From Paludibacteraceae bacterium (GTDB lineage Bacteria; Bacteroidota; Bacteroidia; Bacteroidales; Paludibacteraceae), in contig CAJOIZ010000001.1 of the NCBI GenBank assembly GCA_905234835.1, positions 212,357-276,356 of the forward strand: DNA of 64,000 nucleotides, given 5' to 3'. The stretch's first letter is position 1, and every line of letters starts with the position of its first letter. Shown in pieces: positions 25,111-35,425 of the stretch. The notes under the pieces are model-generated. The model saw nothing but the letters and a program-made list of their open reading frames with translations. It searched no databases and was not told the origin of the DNA. Both the position numbers and the translations under genes were made by a program.

Positions 25111-26736
25111 ATGAAAAAAATCTGCACGTTCTTAATTGCAAGTCTGCTGCTTTTATCGTCTATGCTGTTTGCGCAGGATAGCGAGTTTGCAGCATTGCGG
25201 AAAGATTATCCGTTATTGATGGAGCGGTATGGCAATCGTTTGGAGAATCGAAATGCGCATTATATTTTTGCGGTGGACATTTCGAGTTCGATGCGCTCCT
25301 ACGAAAACGTGGTTCGCGAGAATTTGGCAACATTCGTCAAGGCGATACCGGATAATGACCAAGTGACGGTTATCGTGATGTGTGATGAGAATAATACCAA
25401 TTATCTCAATTCGATTAAATGCATCACCATCAACCCGATGGTTCGTCAATCGATAATTAATACGATTCAGTCAAATCAGTTCCGATTCTTGCGCAATGGA
25501 GATCCGAAAGACGGTTCGGACGGATTCACGATGACCAGCAAAGTGTTGGAGGCGATGAATGTGGTGAACAGCAGCGATCTGACGTTTGTGTATCTGTTGA
25601 CGGATTTTGAATATTGGACGCATAAGAATCGTTTCGACAAGACGGCTGAAGATTGGATGGGGCTTAAGTCGCTTTTGACCGACAAGCATATTGGTATGAT
25701 GTGCAAGTATGGCATTGAGTTGAATAGTATGGCTGTCAGTCACCCGGAAGCGGTCTTCAAACCGGAATTGGATGCTATCTTTGGTCAATTGGATTATCAG
25801 CAAGCCGGTTCGGCGGATATACTTGCGCAATGGTTCGACCATATAATCAATGAGATTTGTGCACATAAGATTAATGCGATGCTCAATGCGGATTGGAAAG
25901 AATTGATGGAAAATACCAGCTATTCAATTGTCCGAAAAGACCGTAGTTTGAACGTTGTGATGAACATGCCTGAGACAGATCTGGTCTCGGGTTATACGGT
26001 AACAGCCGTTGGGCTGAACTCAGAGCACTTGGCTGCGCCGGAAAATCAGGAAGAAGGAGCACACGTATTGGCCGTCATCAAGGATGAGCAGACATTCTTC
26101 CCTTCAACGGTGAAGTTAGATTCTTCGGATGTGGCAGTAGAGGTACAGCTCGAATCTGCTTATGCCAATGAAATTCAGCAATTGCAAGGATTGTGCCATG
26201 AGTCGTCAAAGGCTCCGGATGCCGTGCGTTTGGTTCGTAAAGAGACGATTGGTATGCCGATGTTCAAAATTTGGAATGCCCAATGGCCGAAATGGATATG
26301 GGAAGTCATTATCGGATTGATTGCTTTGTTTATCCTTTCACTTATATGGAAGTATTTGCAAAATCCTGCAAAGCGCTTTACTAATATTGTCGTAACACAG
26401 AAAACGGGTAGTACGACTAAGCAGTTTGCCGGCGATACGAACTTGTTACCGATGACGATAGGTTTGGATGGCGATTTGATCATACCGAATTCATCATGGA
26501 GACTACGAATCATCCCTAAACGATATAATCCGATATTCAATTTGTTACGTCGTACAGGTTATTATGCGGTATTGGAATCGGGAGATTTTGCGGATATAGT
26601 CAACGACATTACAGATAGCAAAATCAGCACTATATCGCTGGGAAAAACAGCATTCTTATTTAAATATCACAAAGTTCCGATGATTCGCGTTGAAATCACG
26701 GAAGGAATGACGACATATATAATAACAATATCATAA
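25111..26736 (+). CDS. Exported, membrane-anchored von Willebrand A domain protein
   Basis: 541 residues with signal peptide (cleavage near SSMLFAQ). The vWA domain spans about residues 48-255 with the MIDAS motif D56-I-S58-S-S60, a threonine in DGFTMTSK and LLTDFEYW as the last metal site. A beta-rich middle is followed by one membrane helix at about 394-414 (WIWEVIIGLIALFILSLIW) and a cytoplasmic tail of about 125 residues that resembles a small beta domain (LPMTIGLDGDLIIPNSSWRLRI). This topology places the vWA outside and the tail inside the cytoplasm. It is followed 21 bases later by the tubulin-like gene and forms one operon with it. Function unknown; the fold suggests metal-dependent protein binding. 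Confidence 0.8.
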   Translation: MKKICTFLIASLLLLSSMLFAQDSEFAALRKDYPLLMERYGNRLENRNAHYIFAVDISSSMRSYENVVRENLATFVKAIPDNDQVTVIVMCDENNTNYLNSIKCITINPMVRQSIINTIQSNQFRFLRNGDPKDGSDGFTMTSKVLEAMNVVNSSDLTFVYLLTDFEYWTHKNRFDKTAEDWMGLKSLLTDKHIGMMCKYGIELNSMAVSHPEAVFKPELDAIFGQLDYQQAGSADILAQWFDHIINEICAHKINAMLNADWKELMENTSYSIVRKDRSLNVVMNMPETDLVSGYTVTAVGLNSEHLAAPENQEEGAHVLAVIKDEQTFFPSTVKLDSSDVAVEVQLESAYANEIQQLQGLCHESSKAPDAVRLVRKETIGMPMFKIWNAQWPKWIWEVIIGLIALFILSLIWKYLQNPAKRFTNIVVTQKTGSTTKQFAGDTNLLPMTIGLDGDLIIPNSSWRLRIIPKRYNPIFNLLRRTGYYAVLESGDFADIVNDITDSKISTISLGKTAFLFKYHKVPMIRVEITEGMTTYIITIS

Positions 26737-26757
26737 ATTATTTAAATTCATACCATT

Positions 26758-29700
26758 ATGAAAACTTATTTTATCGGTCTCGGAGGTTGCGGTTTGCAGA
26801 CCGTATCAGAATTGGCAAAGCGCCTTCGTAAAGAAGAGAATTTTGAGAAAGATTATGCATTTACCTATATTGATACGGATGGCTATACCCGTGACAGCAT
26901 AAACAAGGAAGGCATTGTCATTCCCTCTCTTGATTTTATAGATATGGGTAATACGATTCCGATGGCTATATATCGCGAAGCGGAGCGCACACAGCACTCT
27001 AATGCTGATGCAAAACGCTTCATGGAATGGGAGATTACGCAAGAGCCCGGACATATGGTTTTGCCTAATTATCCGTTAACGGATGGTGCAACAGCTCAGC
27101 GAATGGTAGGTCGTACCGGTATATACAATTTCTACAATGACGTGCGCAACGAATTGGCAGGAAAGATTAACCGCTTCAGTGAGATAGAGGTTAATGGTAA
27201 CGGACGTCGGGATTTAGATATTTGGGTTATAGCTTCTTCCTGTGGCGGAACCGGCAGTTCTATGATAATGGATGTGCTGTATCTGGTTAATCAGATTGGC
27301 AGCAACATTGTGAATGGCGAACCGAATGTAAAGTTGGTTCTGTATATGCCGCAGACCTTTGTAGATTTAAATGGAACCAATCCGAACCATAAGTTGAATG
27401 CGTATGCATGTTTAGAAGAAATTAATTATTTCCGCTCCAATTTTGAAGAAGGTAAGCCTTTGACATTTGAGCCGTTTGCTGTACGTCCTCTTCCGGCGGG
27501 AACTAACCCTATTTCTTTCCCATTGTATCATTTTCTCATTCCGGTATGTGCTGAAAATAACTTCGGATCCAAGATGCGCGTAGAGCAGTTCTATCCGACA
27601 GTAGCAGAGATGATTTACTATCTCAATATGGATGGAGCACGGGAGAAAGTAAAAGGATTGCTGAGTAATATTTTGGAGGAGATAGCAAAACAACGCACAA
27701 AGGGAACCACTTCTCAGATGATCGGATATGGATATCGCGCCATCAAGAAGGCAAATAAGGAGTTGAAGGAATACCTGACCAGACGTGCATTATACGAAGT
27801 TGTTAGTTATGGTTTGTTGGATTCGAATCGTCCGGCTAATTTTGATCAATTGAAGAAAGAGTTTGCCCATAATGCGATTCTTAAGAAGTTGTTCTCCATC
27901 AATGAGACTATTCGCGAGAACGAACAGGAGTTCCAATATGACAACATCGTAGAAACCGAATCAGTAGAAGCATTGATTAAGGCACAACTTAATGTATCTG
28001 TTAAATACGACCCTGCTAATGTGAATGGCGACGTAGTACGAGCGAAGAGTAAGCAATTGGATGATGCTTATAATGGCGATTCATTCAATCAAGTTAAGAA
28101 AGATATTCTTGCTCTCATTATTAAGGATATTGATACTTCACTCAATACATTTATCCATGAGTATGGATTGAATTTGGCATTTAGTTTGCTTAACACGGTG
28201 GATGATTTCTATTTGGAACCACTGTACAACTATATATCCACTTCCTTGCTTCCGGATGCCATCAAGAAAGTAAGTTCCGCCAAAGATGCATGTACCAATT
28301 ATGTCAACAGCAGTTGGGTACAACAGAAGATGACCGGTGCAACGGCAGCCCATCAATACATCCAAAAATACAAGGATGCTGTAGCCCGTGCGTTGGCATT
28401 AAAATTGTCGATGCAGATTATTAAGGAATTGACAGAGACTCCGTCTGGATATCTGGAGAAGTTGCGCAAGGGGGATAACAAAGACTTTGCAGGAATTCGC
28501 AATCTGCAAAAGAAGTTAGATGGCGATTGTGTGGATTTCAAAGACGCTTACGACGGTTTGGCTCGTGAATTCCGAGCTACTGCTGCTGATGTAATGACGG
28601 TTTATCTGCCGTCTTTGGCTGAGTTGGCTACAGGAGACAAGAATAGCGACTGGGCCGAGGATAACATCTTCGATCAACTATACCAACAGAGCATATTAGA
28701 GCAGCATAAGATCGAAATAGGAATGGATGAGATATGGGTTCCTGTTCGTTCGTCCGAGACAAGTATGGGGCTGAAAGATATTCTTGATAAGATGGATCCT
28801 GATAATAATCTATTTATTAAGATTATCAAAGACAAACATATTAACTTGGATGCAAATAAGAGTTCAAAGATCATCGAGGGTATCAAGCGTGCAGTAGCAG
28901 AGTTGGTTAATGCGGATAATTCGCCGGCAAACGATTGGATAAAGCAGCATCTAAGCGAAGCTATTCATCGTCCTGAGTTGATTCCATCTGCATTCCATCA
29001 TGATCCTCATAAACTGTTCGATAGCTTTAAGGACACCAGTTTGGTTCCTGTCTTCTTCCCGTTAAAAGGTGGTGTACAAATGCCGGCTAATATGCGTCTG
29101 CTGTTCGTTGGTGAAAATATAGAATTGGCAAGTTCGTTGGGTTATAGCACAACGAATAGTAAAGTGCAACAATTTGTGGCAGATCCGAGAATGGATGATT
29201 GTTTCATGGTATTGCGTATGCCGGCCGGATTCTCATTTGGAATGTATAAGTACTATCCTGAATATGAATCATTCTATAATTCCGAGAAGTATCTGTACGG
29301 AGTTCGCCACCAAGAGTTTGGATGTCATATTCATCGAGCATTCAATGAGTATGGCTTTGCTATTTCTCAAAACGCCAGTGTGGGAGGTATTAAACCTGAG
29401 ATTTCTCAATCGGTAAGTGAACGTATTGCTTATTTGATTCGTTGCTTGTATTATCAGGAAGTAATCAATCTGTTGTGGAAAAACGACAAGAATGCGTACA
29501 ATAACCTGTTTGGTTTCACTACCAATGAGACGCAAGTGGATATGTCCAATTTACCGCCAGAGTTAAGAGCTCTCATAGCCGGAGCTACTAATACGGCTAA
29601 TGGTAGCAGCATACCTAATCCATTTATCTCTTTCGGTTTTGATGCGGCGAAATTTATGATTCATTTGCAGATGCACGAGGTGACATTCAATCCTGCGACT

Positions 29701-30039
29701 AATTATTTGGAAATCAACAATAATGATGTAAAGAACTTTGATTTCGACAAAGAACATTCGCAGCAATGCAAAGCGTTTGTTGAACAATTGCTTACCATGC
29801 CGGCATCGTTGTTCCGGGTAGCTGATTATCTTTCGCAAAAATTTGACCTTCAGAAGAACGAGATGTTATACAATGCACTGCAACGCGTTCATGGCGAAGC
29901 ACTGCAACGTCTGTTGAATGCAGTAGATGAGAATTCGAAGCCCACCTTTGCATTCTGCTATATGTTCTGGAAAAGCAATTATGCGGCAGATGACAAGTTG
30001 TATATAGAAGCTATTGAGAATGCACTGGGTTCGTTATAA
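26758..30039 (+). CDS. Tubulin-like (Tubulin_2 type) GTPase-fold protein
   Basis: 1093 residues. The N-terminal 350 residues have tubulin/FtsZ-type nucleotide motifs: FIGLGGCG (7-12), YIDTDG, the phosphate loop VIASSCGGTGSSMIMD (GGTGSS at 163-168) and NAYACLEEINYF. The following about 740 residues are mostly helical and unlike any family I know. The size and motifs match the Tubulin_2 type of large prokaryotic tubulin relatives, not FtsZ, which is about 400 residues. It sits between two vWA genes (gaps of 21 and 20 bases), so the three proteins likely work together. Nucleotide binding is expected; whether it polymerises is unknown. Confidence 0.8.
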   Translation: MKTYFIGLGGCGLQTVSELAKRLRKEENFEKDYAFTYIDTDGYTRDSINKEGIVIPSLDFIDMGNTIPMAIYREAERTQHSNADAKRFMEWEITQEPGHMVLPNYPLTDGATAQRMVGRTGIYNFYNDVRNELAGKINRFSEIEVNGNGRRDLDIWVIASSCGGTGSSMIMDVLYLVNQIGSNIVNGEPNVKLVLYMPQTFVDLNGTNPNHKLNAYACLEEINYFRSNFEEGKPLTFEPFAVRPLPAGTNPISFPLYHFLIPVCAENNFGSKMRVEQFYPTVAEMIYYLNMDGAREKVKGLLSNILEEIAKQRTKGTTSQMIGYGYRAIKKANKELKEYLTRRALYEVVSYGLLDSNRPANFDQLKKEFAHNAILKKLFSINETIRENEQEFQYDNIVETESVEALIKAQLNVSVKYDPANVNGDVVRAKSKQLDDAYNGDSFNQVKKDILALIIKDIDTSLNTFIHEYGLNLAFSLLNTVDDFYLEPLYNYISTSLLPDAIKKVSSAKDACTNYVNSSWVQQKMTGATAAHQYIQKYKDAVARALALKLSMQIIKELTETPSGYLEKLRKGDNKDFAGIRNLQKKLDGDCVDFKDAYDGLAREFRATAADVMTVYLPSLAELATGDKNSDWAEDNIFDQLYQQSILEQHKIEIGMDEIWVPVRSSETSMGLKDILDKMDPDNNLFIKIIKDKHINLDANKSSKIIEGIKRAVAELVNADNSPANDWIKQHLSEAIHRPELIPSAFHHDPHKLFDSFKDTSLVPVFFPLKGGVQMPANMRLLFVGENIELASSLGYSTTNSKVQQFVADPRMDDCFMVLRMPAGFSFGMYKYYPEYESFYNSEKYLYGVRHQEFGCHIHRAFNEYGFAISQNASVGGIKPEISQSVSERIAYLIRCLYYQEVINLLWKNDKNAYNNLFGFTTNETQVDMSNLPPELRALIAGATNTANGSSIPNPFISFGFDAAKFMIHLQMHEVTFNPATNYLEINNNDVKNFDFDKEHSQQCKAFVEQLLTMPASLFRVADYLSQKFDLQKNEMLYNALQRVHGEALQRLLNAVDENSKPTFAFCYMFWKSNYAADDKLYIEAIENALGSL

Positions 30040-30059
30040 TCAATTCAAACAATAAATCT

Positions 30060-33005
30060 ATGACTCCGTTTTGGATTATAAATTTCATGGAGAAGGACTC
30101 GGTTGAGTCCTTCTTCGAATCGTATTGGAATGCCGTAGAAAACAATAGTTCTGCAGATGAAAAGCCGCTTAAATTCTTTCATATTACGGATGGAACGAAG
30201 GTCGATTTGACTAAAGAGGCGTTGAATGATATAGCATTCAAGCGTTTAGCAATGGATTCCGCAGAACAGAAGAAACTAATCCCTGCGTTAACGAAGAATC
30301 AAGGGAATAAGATTTCCGTATTCTTTATCGGCGACATTACCCAAGAGAATACTATCGAGCGTCTTCATACATGGGCTGCCTACCTGCAAAAGAAACGTAT
30401 GGAAAACCTGCAGCAACCATGGTACTCCATCAGTCATGTAAAAATGTACGCTATTTTGCTTCGTCCCGAAAGTATTACGATTGATGATAAGGTGCTGAAT
30501 CATCGTGTAAGAGGTTTCTTAAATGAACTGCACTCGTTAGAGAAAATGGACATCAACAATCGTCCGTTTGACAAAGTTCTGTTCTTGCAGGCATCATCAG
30601 AAAACACGGACCGTAAAGCAGCGGAGCAGTCTGCCTGCTTAGCCGCATATCATATTGCACGGACAGACGGACGTTGTTTCAAATCATATGGGCAAGATGC
30701 TGTGTATTGTGATGCAAGCGCAAGTGCTGTATTTTTTGAAGGCAATGTACAGAAAGAAATAGATGCCTACCATCTCGGGTGCATCCTATTGGATAATTTG
30801 GCAAACAACCAAGGTGAAGAATTCCTGAATGTGAAGGAGGCGCGTGCGTTTGTAGAGAAGTATCAGACGTTTACAGACTCATTCAAGCCGGCTAATACCA
30901 AGTTATTCTATATAAGCGAAGCGCCTTATGTTCCGAATTTGGATATCACAAAGTTCTCTAGCAAGCTGAATTTGCTTCATATCATACCTATTTGGAAGTA
31001 TTACGATGCAAAGCATATAGAAAAAGTTATCAGCCATGTGACAGAAGAATTGGCGGTGTTTGGTCGTGATTTCAAGCGCAGTCTTAACCAACAACAACAT
31101 AAATTGATTTTTGGCAATTCGCGTGCGTTGTTAGATTATGTATTTCAAATGTTCTGCGAACAAGATACAGAACAATTTAAGCATATTGGGTTGCAGCAAG
31201 CGTATTCGGTACTGGAGCAATTTAAACTGAAGATTGGAGATGCTTTCAAAAGTACAGACCGAATACCTAAGGCTTTTGAATTGCCGAAACAATTGGATAA
31301 ATTGCTGAACAAGTCCAAACGTCTTGACTTATCGTCCGCCTGCTTAAAGAGAGAATTGGAGGTTCGTATGAAAGCCCTTCCAAAAGTAAAGCGATCGATT
31401 CTTCTCTCCAGTTTATCAACCGGCGTTTTATTCAGTTTGGCTCTTTTCCCGTTGATTCAATGGTTAGGCTTGGTGATGCTTCCTATAGCAGCATTAGTCG
31501 GTGCAATGGTATTTTTGTGCCATATCAACAACTCGGAGAAACTGAAAGACCTGTTCGTAGGTGCCAAATTGCGTGAAATTCGTGCCGAATTGGATGAGCA
31601 TGCGACAAAACTGCAGGAGAAGACAGTATCGGAAATGAAGCAGTATATGAAATGGATCAAAGAGAAGAAGATTGGTAGGCTTCAGAATGAGATGCATGCT
31701 GTTGAACCGCCAAGTTTCCATTTCCAGACGACCAAAGTGTTCCAACCGCTTATATCAACTAAGATTGCCACCGATACTGCCGCTCAGTCATTACTCTCCG
31801 GTTCTTTCGGTATCGCTCATCTAGTAAGTCCGATACCACCAATTCAGGTTTATTCGAAAATAAAGAATGCGACAGTAAACCTCTATGATATGCTGAATGC
31901 AAATAAAGATACAGTACAAGAACTCGTACAAGAACTCATGTTCAACGATGAAGACATCATAAACGCGGAGGAAGAACAGGTAGAATTCAATCGGCATGAG
32001 TCTTCTACAATCGGAAATGATATGCTGTTGTTATTAGATGTATCCGGTAGTATGGATGGTGATATGGATGCTCTCAAGAAGTACGTGCATGATTTGGAGT
32101 CGGTAGGTAATATTGAATGGATCGCATTTGGCGACAAAGTCGTAGCGACCAGCAAGGATACGGGGGTTGATAATTTGTCTGCGAGCGGAGGAACATGTTT
32201 CGTTCCCGCAATAGAGAAAGCTGTTCATTGGTTGGAAACCAATAGTTACGACACTGTTATTTTGCTTAGTGATGGTGGCCCGTTTGAGAGTGTGGATCAA
32301 ATTGTGGCTACAGCAGATCAACTTAATATGCCGTTGAATACGATTGCTGTAGGTAGCGAAGCGGATGAAACCAAGTTAACCGAAATAGCAATCCGTACTG
32401 GCGGTAAAGAAGTGACGGTAGAGAGTTTTGAGCAGATTAATACACCGGATGTATGGAAGAATGAGATTATGCCGAATATAGAGATGCTTGCTACGGGGGA
32501 TTATACATTTGGCGAACTGATGAAGCATACACAGATAGATGCTTGCGCCTCTGCACTGCGTAAGTTTGCACTTAACTGCATCAAGGATTATAGTTTGCGT
32601 ATCCCTGATATTTTTAGCGAGAATATTCACGAACCTGGCTTCGATGAATGGCTCGACATGGCATCTCAACGAAATACGTTGTTCCCTGCTGCTTCACAGA
32701 TGCGCGCAATAGATAATTTCTCATCCGAAGATGAAGGTTTGGCAAGTATGGAAACTATGAAGACGTGTATATCAGAGATGTGTGAGCGGCACTCCACACC
32801 GATGGATTTCCATTTGTCGAATGGAGAACCTGATATGGTAGTATCGCTTATGTCGCTACGTCCTTTACTGAATATGGGTGAACTTCAATGGGCCTCGTCA
32901 TTGAATCATGGTGATGCGACGCTGAACGAGCCGAAAATGATGAATGAATTGATGGGTAATCAAGGTAAAATTGTCAATATCTATGATGAGACTATCACAG
33001 CTTGA
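30060..33005 (+). CDS. Large vWA domain protein with membrane hairpin
   Basis: 981 residues. Residues 1-440 are an unrecognised alpha/beta region with FHITDGTKVDLT, ISVFFIGDIT and FDKVLFLQASS, similar to the regulatory part of some vWA partners. A two-helix membrane hairpin (about 446-488) is followed by a Lys/Glu-rich helical segment. The vWA domain (about 650-810) has a full MIDAS: D660-V-S662-G-S664, SGGTCF and LLSDGGPFE. There is no N-terminal signal, so with an even number of membrane passes the vWA is predicted cytoplasmic, unlike the exported vWA at 25111. Last gene of the vWA / tubulin-like / vWA operon. No relative of known function is recognised. Confidence 0.75.
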   Translation: MTPFWIINFMEKDSVESFFESYWNAVENNSSADEKPLKFFHITDGTKVDLTKEALNDIAFKRLAMDSAEQKKLIPALTKNQGNKISVFFIGDITQENTIERLHTWAAYLQKKRMENLQQPWYSISHVKMYAILLRPESITIDDKVLNHRVRGFLNELHSLEKMDINNRPFDKVLFLQASSENTDRKAAEQSACLAAYHIARTDGRCFKSYGQDAVYCDASASAVFFEGNVQKEIDAYHLGCILLDNLANNQGEEFLNVKEARAFVEKYQTFTDSFKPANTKLFYISEAPYVPNLDITKFSSKLNLLHIIPIWKYYDAKHIEKVISHVTEELAVFGRDFKRSLNQQQHKLIFGNSRALLDYVFQMFCEQDTEQFKHIGLQQAYSVLEQFKLKIGDAFKSTDRIPKAFELPKQLDKLLNKSKRLDLSSACLKRELEVRMKALPKVKRSILLSSLSTGVLFSLALFPLIQWLGLVMLPIAALVGAMVFLCHINNSEKLKDLFVGAKLREIRAELDEHATKLQEKTVSEMKQYMKWIKEKKIGRLQNEMHAVEPPSFHFQTTKVFQPLISTKIATDTAAQSLLSGSFGIAHLVSPIPPIQVYSKIKNATVNLYDMLNANKDTVQELVQELMFNDEDIINAEEEQVEFNRHESSTIGNDMLLLLDVSGSMDGDMDALKKYVHDLESVGNIEWIAFGDKVVATSKDTGVDNLSASGGTCFVPAIEKAVHWLETNSYDTVILLSDGGPFESVDQIVATADQLNMPLNTIAVGSEADETKLTEIAIRTGGKEVTVESFEQINTPDVWKNEIMPNIEMLATGDYTFGELMKHTQIDACASALRKFALNCIKDYSLRIPDIFSENIHEPGFDEWLDMASQRNTLFPAASQMRAIDNFSSEDEGLASMETMKTCISEMCERHSTPMDFHLSNGEPDMVVSLMSLRPLLNMGELQWASSLNHGDATLNEPKMMNELMGNQGKIVNIYDETITA

Positions 33006-33479
33006 TGCGATCCTGCATGAAATGTAGGGGAGCTTTGTTTATGTACAGAGCATTTGTTAGTTATGGAAAAGTTTCTTCGATTAATGCTGATTATATTCGT
33101 CAAATCATAGTAGACCATTCTGTTTGTTTTTAGAAGACATCTTCTTAGATAAGCATCGTATCGGTCTCAAACGTTTTGTTAATAAAATAGAATAGCAATA
33201 AAAGAATCTAATTGCCTAATGCTTTGGATAACTAATGAATGCGTTGCACCTAAGAAGAAAGATGAAAAATTGGTATATTGAAGGAATTTAAACGGCTAGG
33301 AAAAACAAAAACAGAACGAAGCGCATACCGTTATATCCCCAAAGGCAGGGCTTTTTACCCGAATTATCGGCAAGGTCAGCGTAATGACCCTCGTACTTTA
33401 ACTTTATCAATAACAAACCGATTGGATGAATCAAATATGCGCTGATTTGATTCAGTCAATTGGTAAAGTGATAATAATT
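33006..33479. other. Interval after the vWA operon
   Basis: AT-rich and mostly without signal. A 55-residue frame from TTG at 33278 to the stop at 33443 (with SAYRYIPKGRAFYPNYRQGQ) reads like protein but has no visible ribosome binding site. It may be the remnant of a gene. Not called. Confidence 0.35.
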
Positions 33480-34301
33480 ATGAATCAACAGATTAATACT
33501 AAAAAGAATAAGAGTGTTTTAAGAGAAATACTTTTTTGGATAAAGACGCACGCAACAGTTGCTGTAATCAGCCTTATTGTCGCAGTTTTTACTCTATTGG
33601 CAACAGTTTATTATTCCGAAAAAAATAGTTATAGTCTACCGGATGAAATACAAAAATTTATAATCGATTATAAAACAACAGTTACACCACAAATACCCTC
33701 ATATTTAGAGCAAGATTCAGATATTATAGTAGTTAGACAGAATTTAGATTTATTAGACTTATGTGTCACGCAGTTGGAAAGACTCGTACATCAGAATGTA
33801 AATAATGACATAAATAGTAATTGTGATTATTTATATTCATATTGGTCATTTATAAAGAATTTTCAGAAGACAGGACATATACTTTTGAGAAAATGTATTG
33901 ATGAAGATATAAAATTCATTAAGAAGGAAAAAATGGATGAATATAAAGAAAATATGGAAGAACTTGAATCTCTATTTGCAAATACAATCAATAAACTCAA
34001 ATCATATGAGAAACAAAGAAATTCAGGAGAAATTAATCAGAAAAAATTCGTAAAACTATGTACAGATGCTACTGAAGATTTAATTAATTCAAAGGAACTC
34101 AAAAAAGACATAGAGTATATTAAGTATATTATCTCAAATTGGAGACAGGGATTGATAGCCCATTTGGAGAGATTAATAGTAGAGAAGAGTTTATTATTGA
34201 GGAACATCAGTAAACAGCCTGATAGTTTTTCCATAGATTATAGCCTGTATAGTTACAAAGCATACTGTAGAGGCTATAAAAAACAACAAGCAAATACTTG
34301 A
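33480..34301 (+). CDS. Membrane-anchored helical protein of unknown function
   Basis: 273 residues from the Met of MNQQINTKKNKSV. One membrane helix near the N-terminus (about 25-45, AVISLIVAVFTLLATVYY) after a basic segment puts the rest outside the cytoplasm. The remainder is Lys/Glu/Ile/Asn-rich and helical with coiled-coil character (YKENMEELESLFANTINKLK). Very AT-rich, like the island around it. An upstream in-frame Met (33426) would add 18 residues but lacks a plausible site. I do not recognise a family. It stands alone between the vWA operon and a small gene. Confidence 0.65.
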   Translation: MNQQINTKKNKSVLREILFWIKTHATVAVISLIVAVFTLLATVYYSEKNSYSLPDEIQKFIIDYKTTVTPQIPSYLEQDSDIIVVRQNLDLLDLCVTQLERLVHQNVNNDINSNCDYLYSYWSFIKNFQKTGHILLRKCIDEDIKFIKKEKMDEYKENMEELESLFANTINKLKSYEKQRNSGEINQKKFVKLCTDATEDLINSKELKKDIEYIKYIISNWRQGLIAHLERLIVEKSLLLRNISKQPDSFSIDYSLYSYKAYCRGYKKQQANT

Positions 34302-34389
34302 ATAATCATTGAAAAGTGTCTTTACCGCCCTACGCGGAATGACTAATCCGCACAACAAGAATGTCCAACCCAACAACCACATAACCATA

Positions 34390-34839
34390 ATGAGATTTAT
34401 CGGGAACATCTACATCACAGACCCGTCGTATATCGCAAAAAGTGAGGACTGGATGGACGGATTTGACCCAACGGACGAGACAATCGACTGTCTGGAGTTT
34501 ACTGATTACCTGATGAAGTCCACAGGCATTGGCGACGGGATATGGGAAGTGTATGACTGTGGGTCGCATAGTCTTTCCGAAATCCAATCCATCATCAATA
34601 AAGGGGACTATAGTCAGTACAATGTGATTGGAGGGTTCTGTGTGGATTCGGCATCCGCCTGTGTTGTCTATCAGCATGAAGCGGATCTGTACAATCCGTC
34701 CTTTATGGCAACGTTCAAAGACAAACCGCATTGTTGGGCACTAATCAAGAACTTCAATGGTGAAATAGAGACTTACTATGACTCTGACGGAGAACTCCAC
34801 TTTATCGGAATAGGCAATCGTTGCTTCTTTACCGCATAA
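34390..34839 (+). CDS. Small cytoplasmic protein of unknown function
   Basis: 149 residues beginning MRFIGNIYITDPSYI. The sequence IGDGIWEVYDCG, VIGGFCVDSASACVVYQHE and GELHFIGIGNRCFFTA is beta-rich and recalls small regulatory or immunity-like proteins whose N-terminus reads YITDPSY, but I cannot name a family. I chose the Met at 34390 over one at 34309 because the upstream extension is low-complexity and the DPSY-type N-terminus looks like a natural beginning. Confidence 0.65.
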   Translation: MRFIGNIYITDPSYIAKSEDWMDGFDPTDETIDCLEFTDYLMKSTGIGDGIWEVYDCGSHSLSEIQSIINKGDYSQYNVIGGFCVDSASACVVYQHEADLYNPSFMATFKDKPHCWALIKNFNGEIETYYDSDGELHFIGIGNRCFFTA

Positions 34840-34926
34840 ATCAAAAAAATCTTCTTATTACTGATAGATTTCGCTACATCATAGGCTCTATAAGATTGAA
34901 GTTAAATCTCAAAAACTATAAAGCCT

Positions 34927-35352
34927 ATGTTAACAATCTGTCTTTTAATCCTTATCGGATACTATCTCAAGAAGCCCGTTGGGGCATTGGTGAACAAACT
35001 GAAAAACGCGGATTGGTCCGAAAAATTCAGTGCTCTTTGGCAACATATACAACCCTATACCAAAAAAGCTGGACGTACGGCAACCAAACCGCTACTGCAA
35101 TTTTACTATGTCGTCACTGACAGCGAGACCTCTACGCTTGACAAGGCACTCATTTACGGCTGCATCGCATACGTCGTATTACCGTTCTCGCTCATCCCGC
35201 GTGCCGTTTACAAGTTCCTCGGCATTATGGATGAGGCCGCAGCTGTCCTCTTTGTGTATTCAAAAATCAAGAACAAGATCACACCAACCATCAATACCAA
35301 AGTGGAAGCAACACTCGATCAGTGGTTCGGCGCGGAGTATGCCGTCATATAA
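34927..35352 (+). CDS. YkvA/DUF1232 family small membrane protein
   Basis: 141 residues. The core DKALIYGCIAYVVLPFSLIPRAVYKFLGIMDEAAAVLFVY matches the DUF1232 pattern (helix, LP.DLIPD-like turn, GxxDDxxVL). The usual acidic pair is partly changed (PFSLIPR here). A hydrophobic N-terminus (LTICLLILIGYYL) may be a further membrane helix. DUF1232 proteins are small integral membrane proteins of unknown function. It is preceded by 87 bases without features. Confidence 0.75.
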   Translation: MLTICLLILIGYYLKKPVGALVNKLKNADWSEKFSALWQHIQPYTKKAGRTATKPLLQFYYVVTDSETSTLDKALIYGCIAYVVLPFSLIPRAVYKFLGIMDEAAAVLFVYSKIKNKITPTINTKVEATLDQWFGAEYAVI

Positions 35353-35425
35353 GGCTGATTGGAGGAGCATTCATTAAACTCAGTAGCAAAAGAATTATTT
35401 ATAACATATTTAAATCCATACAATT

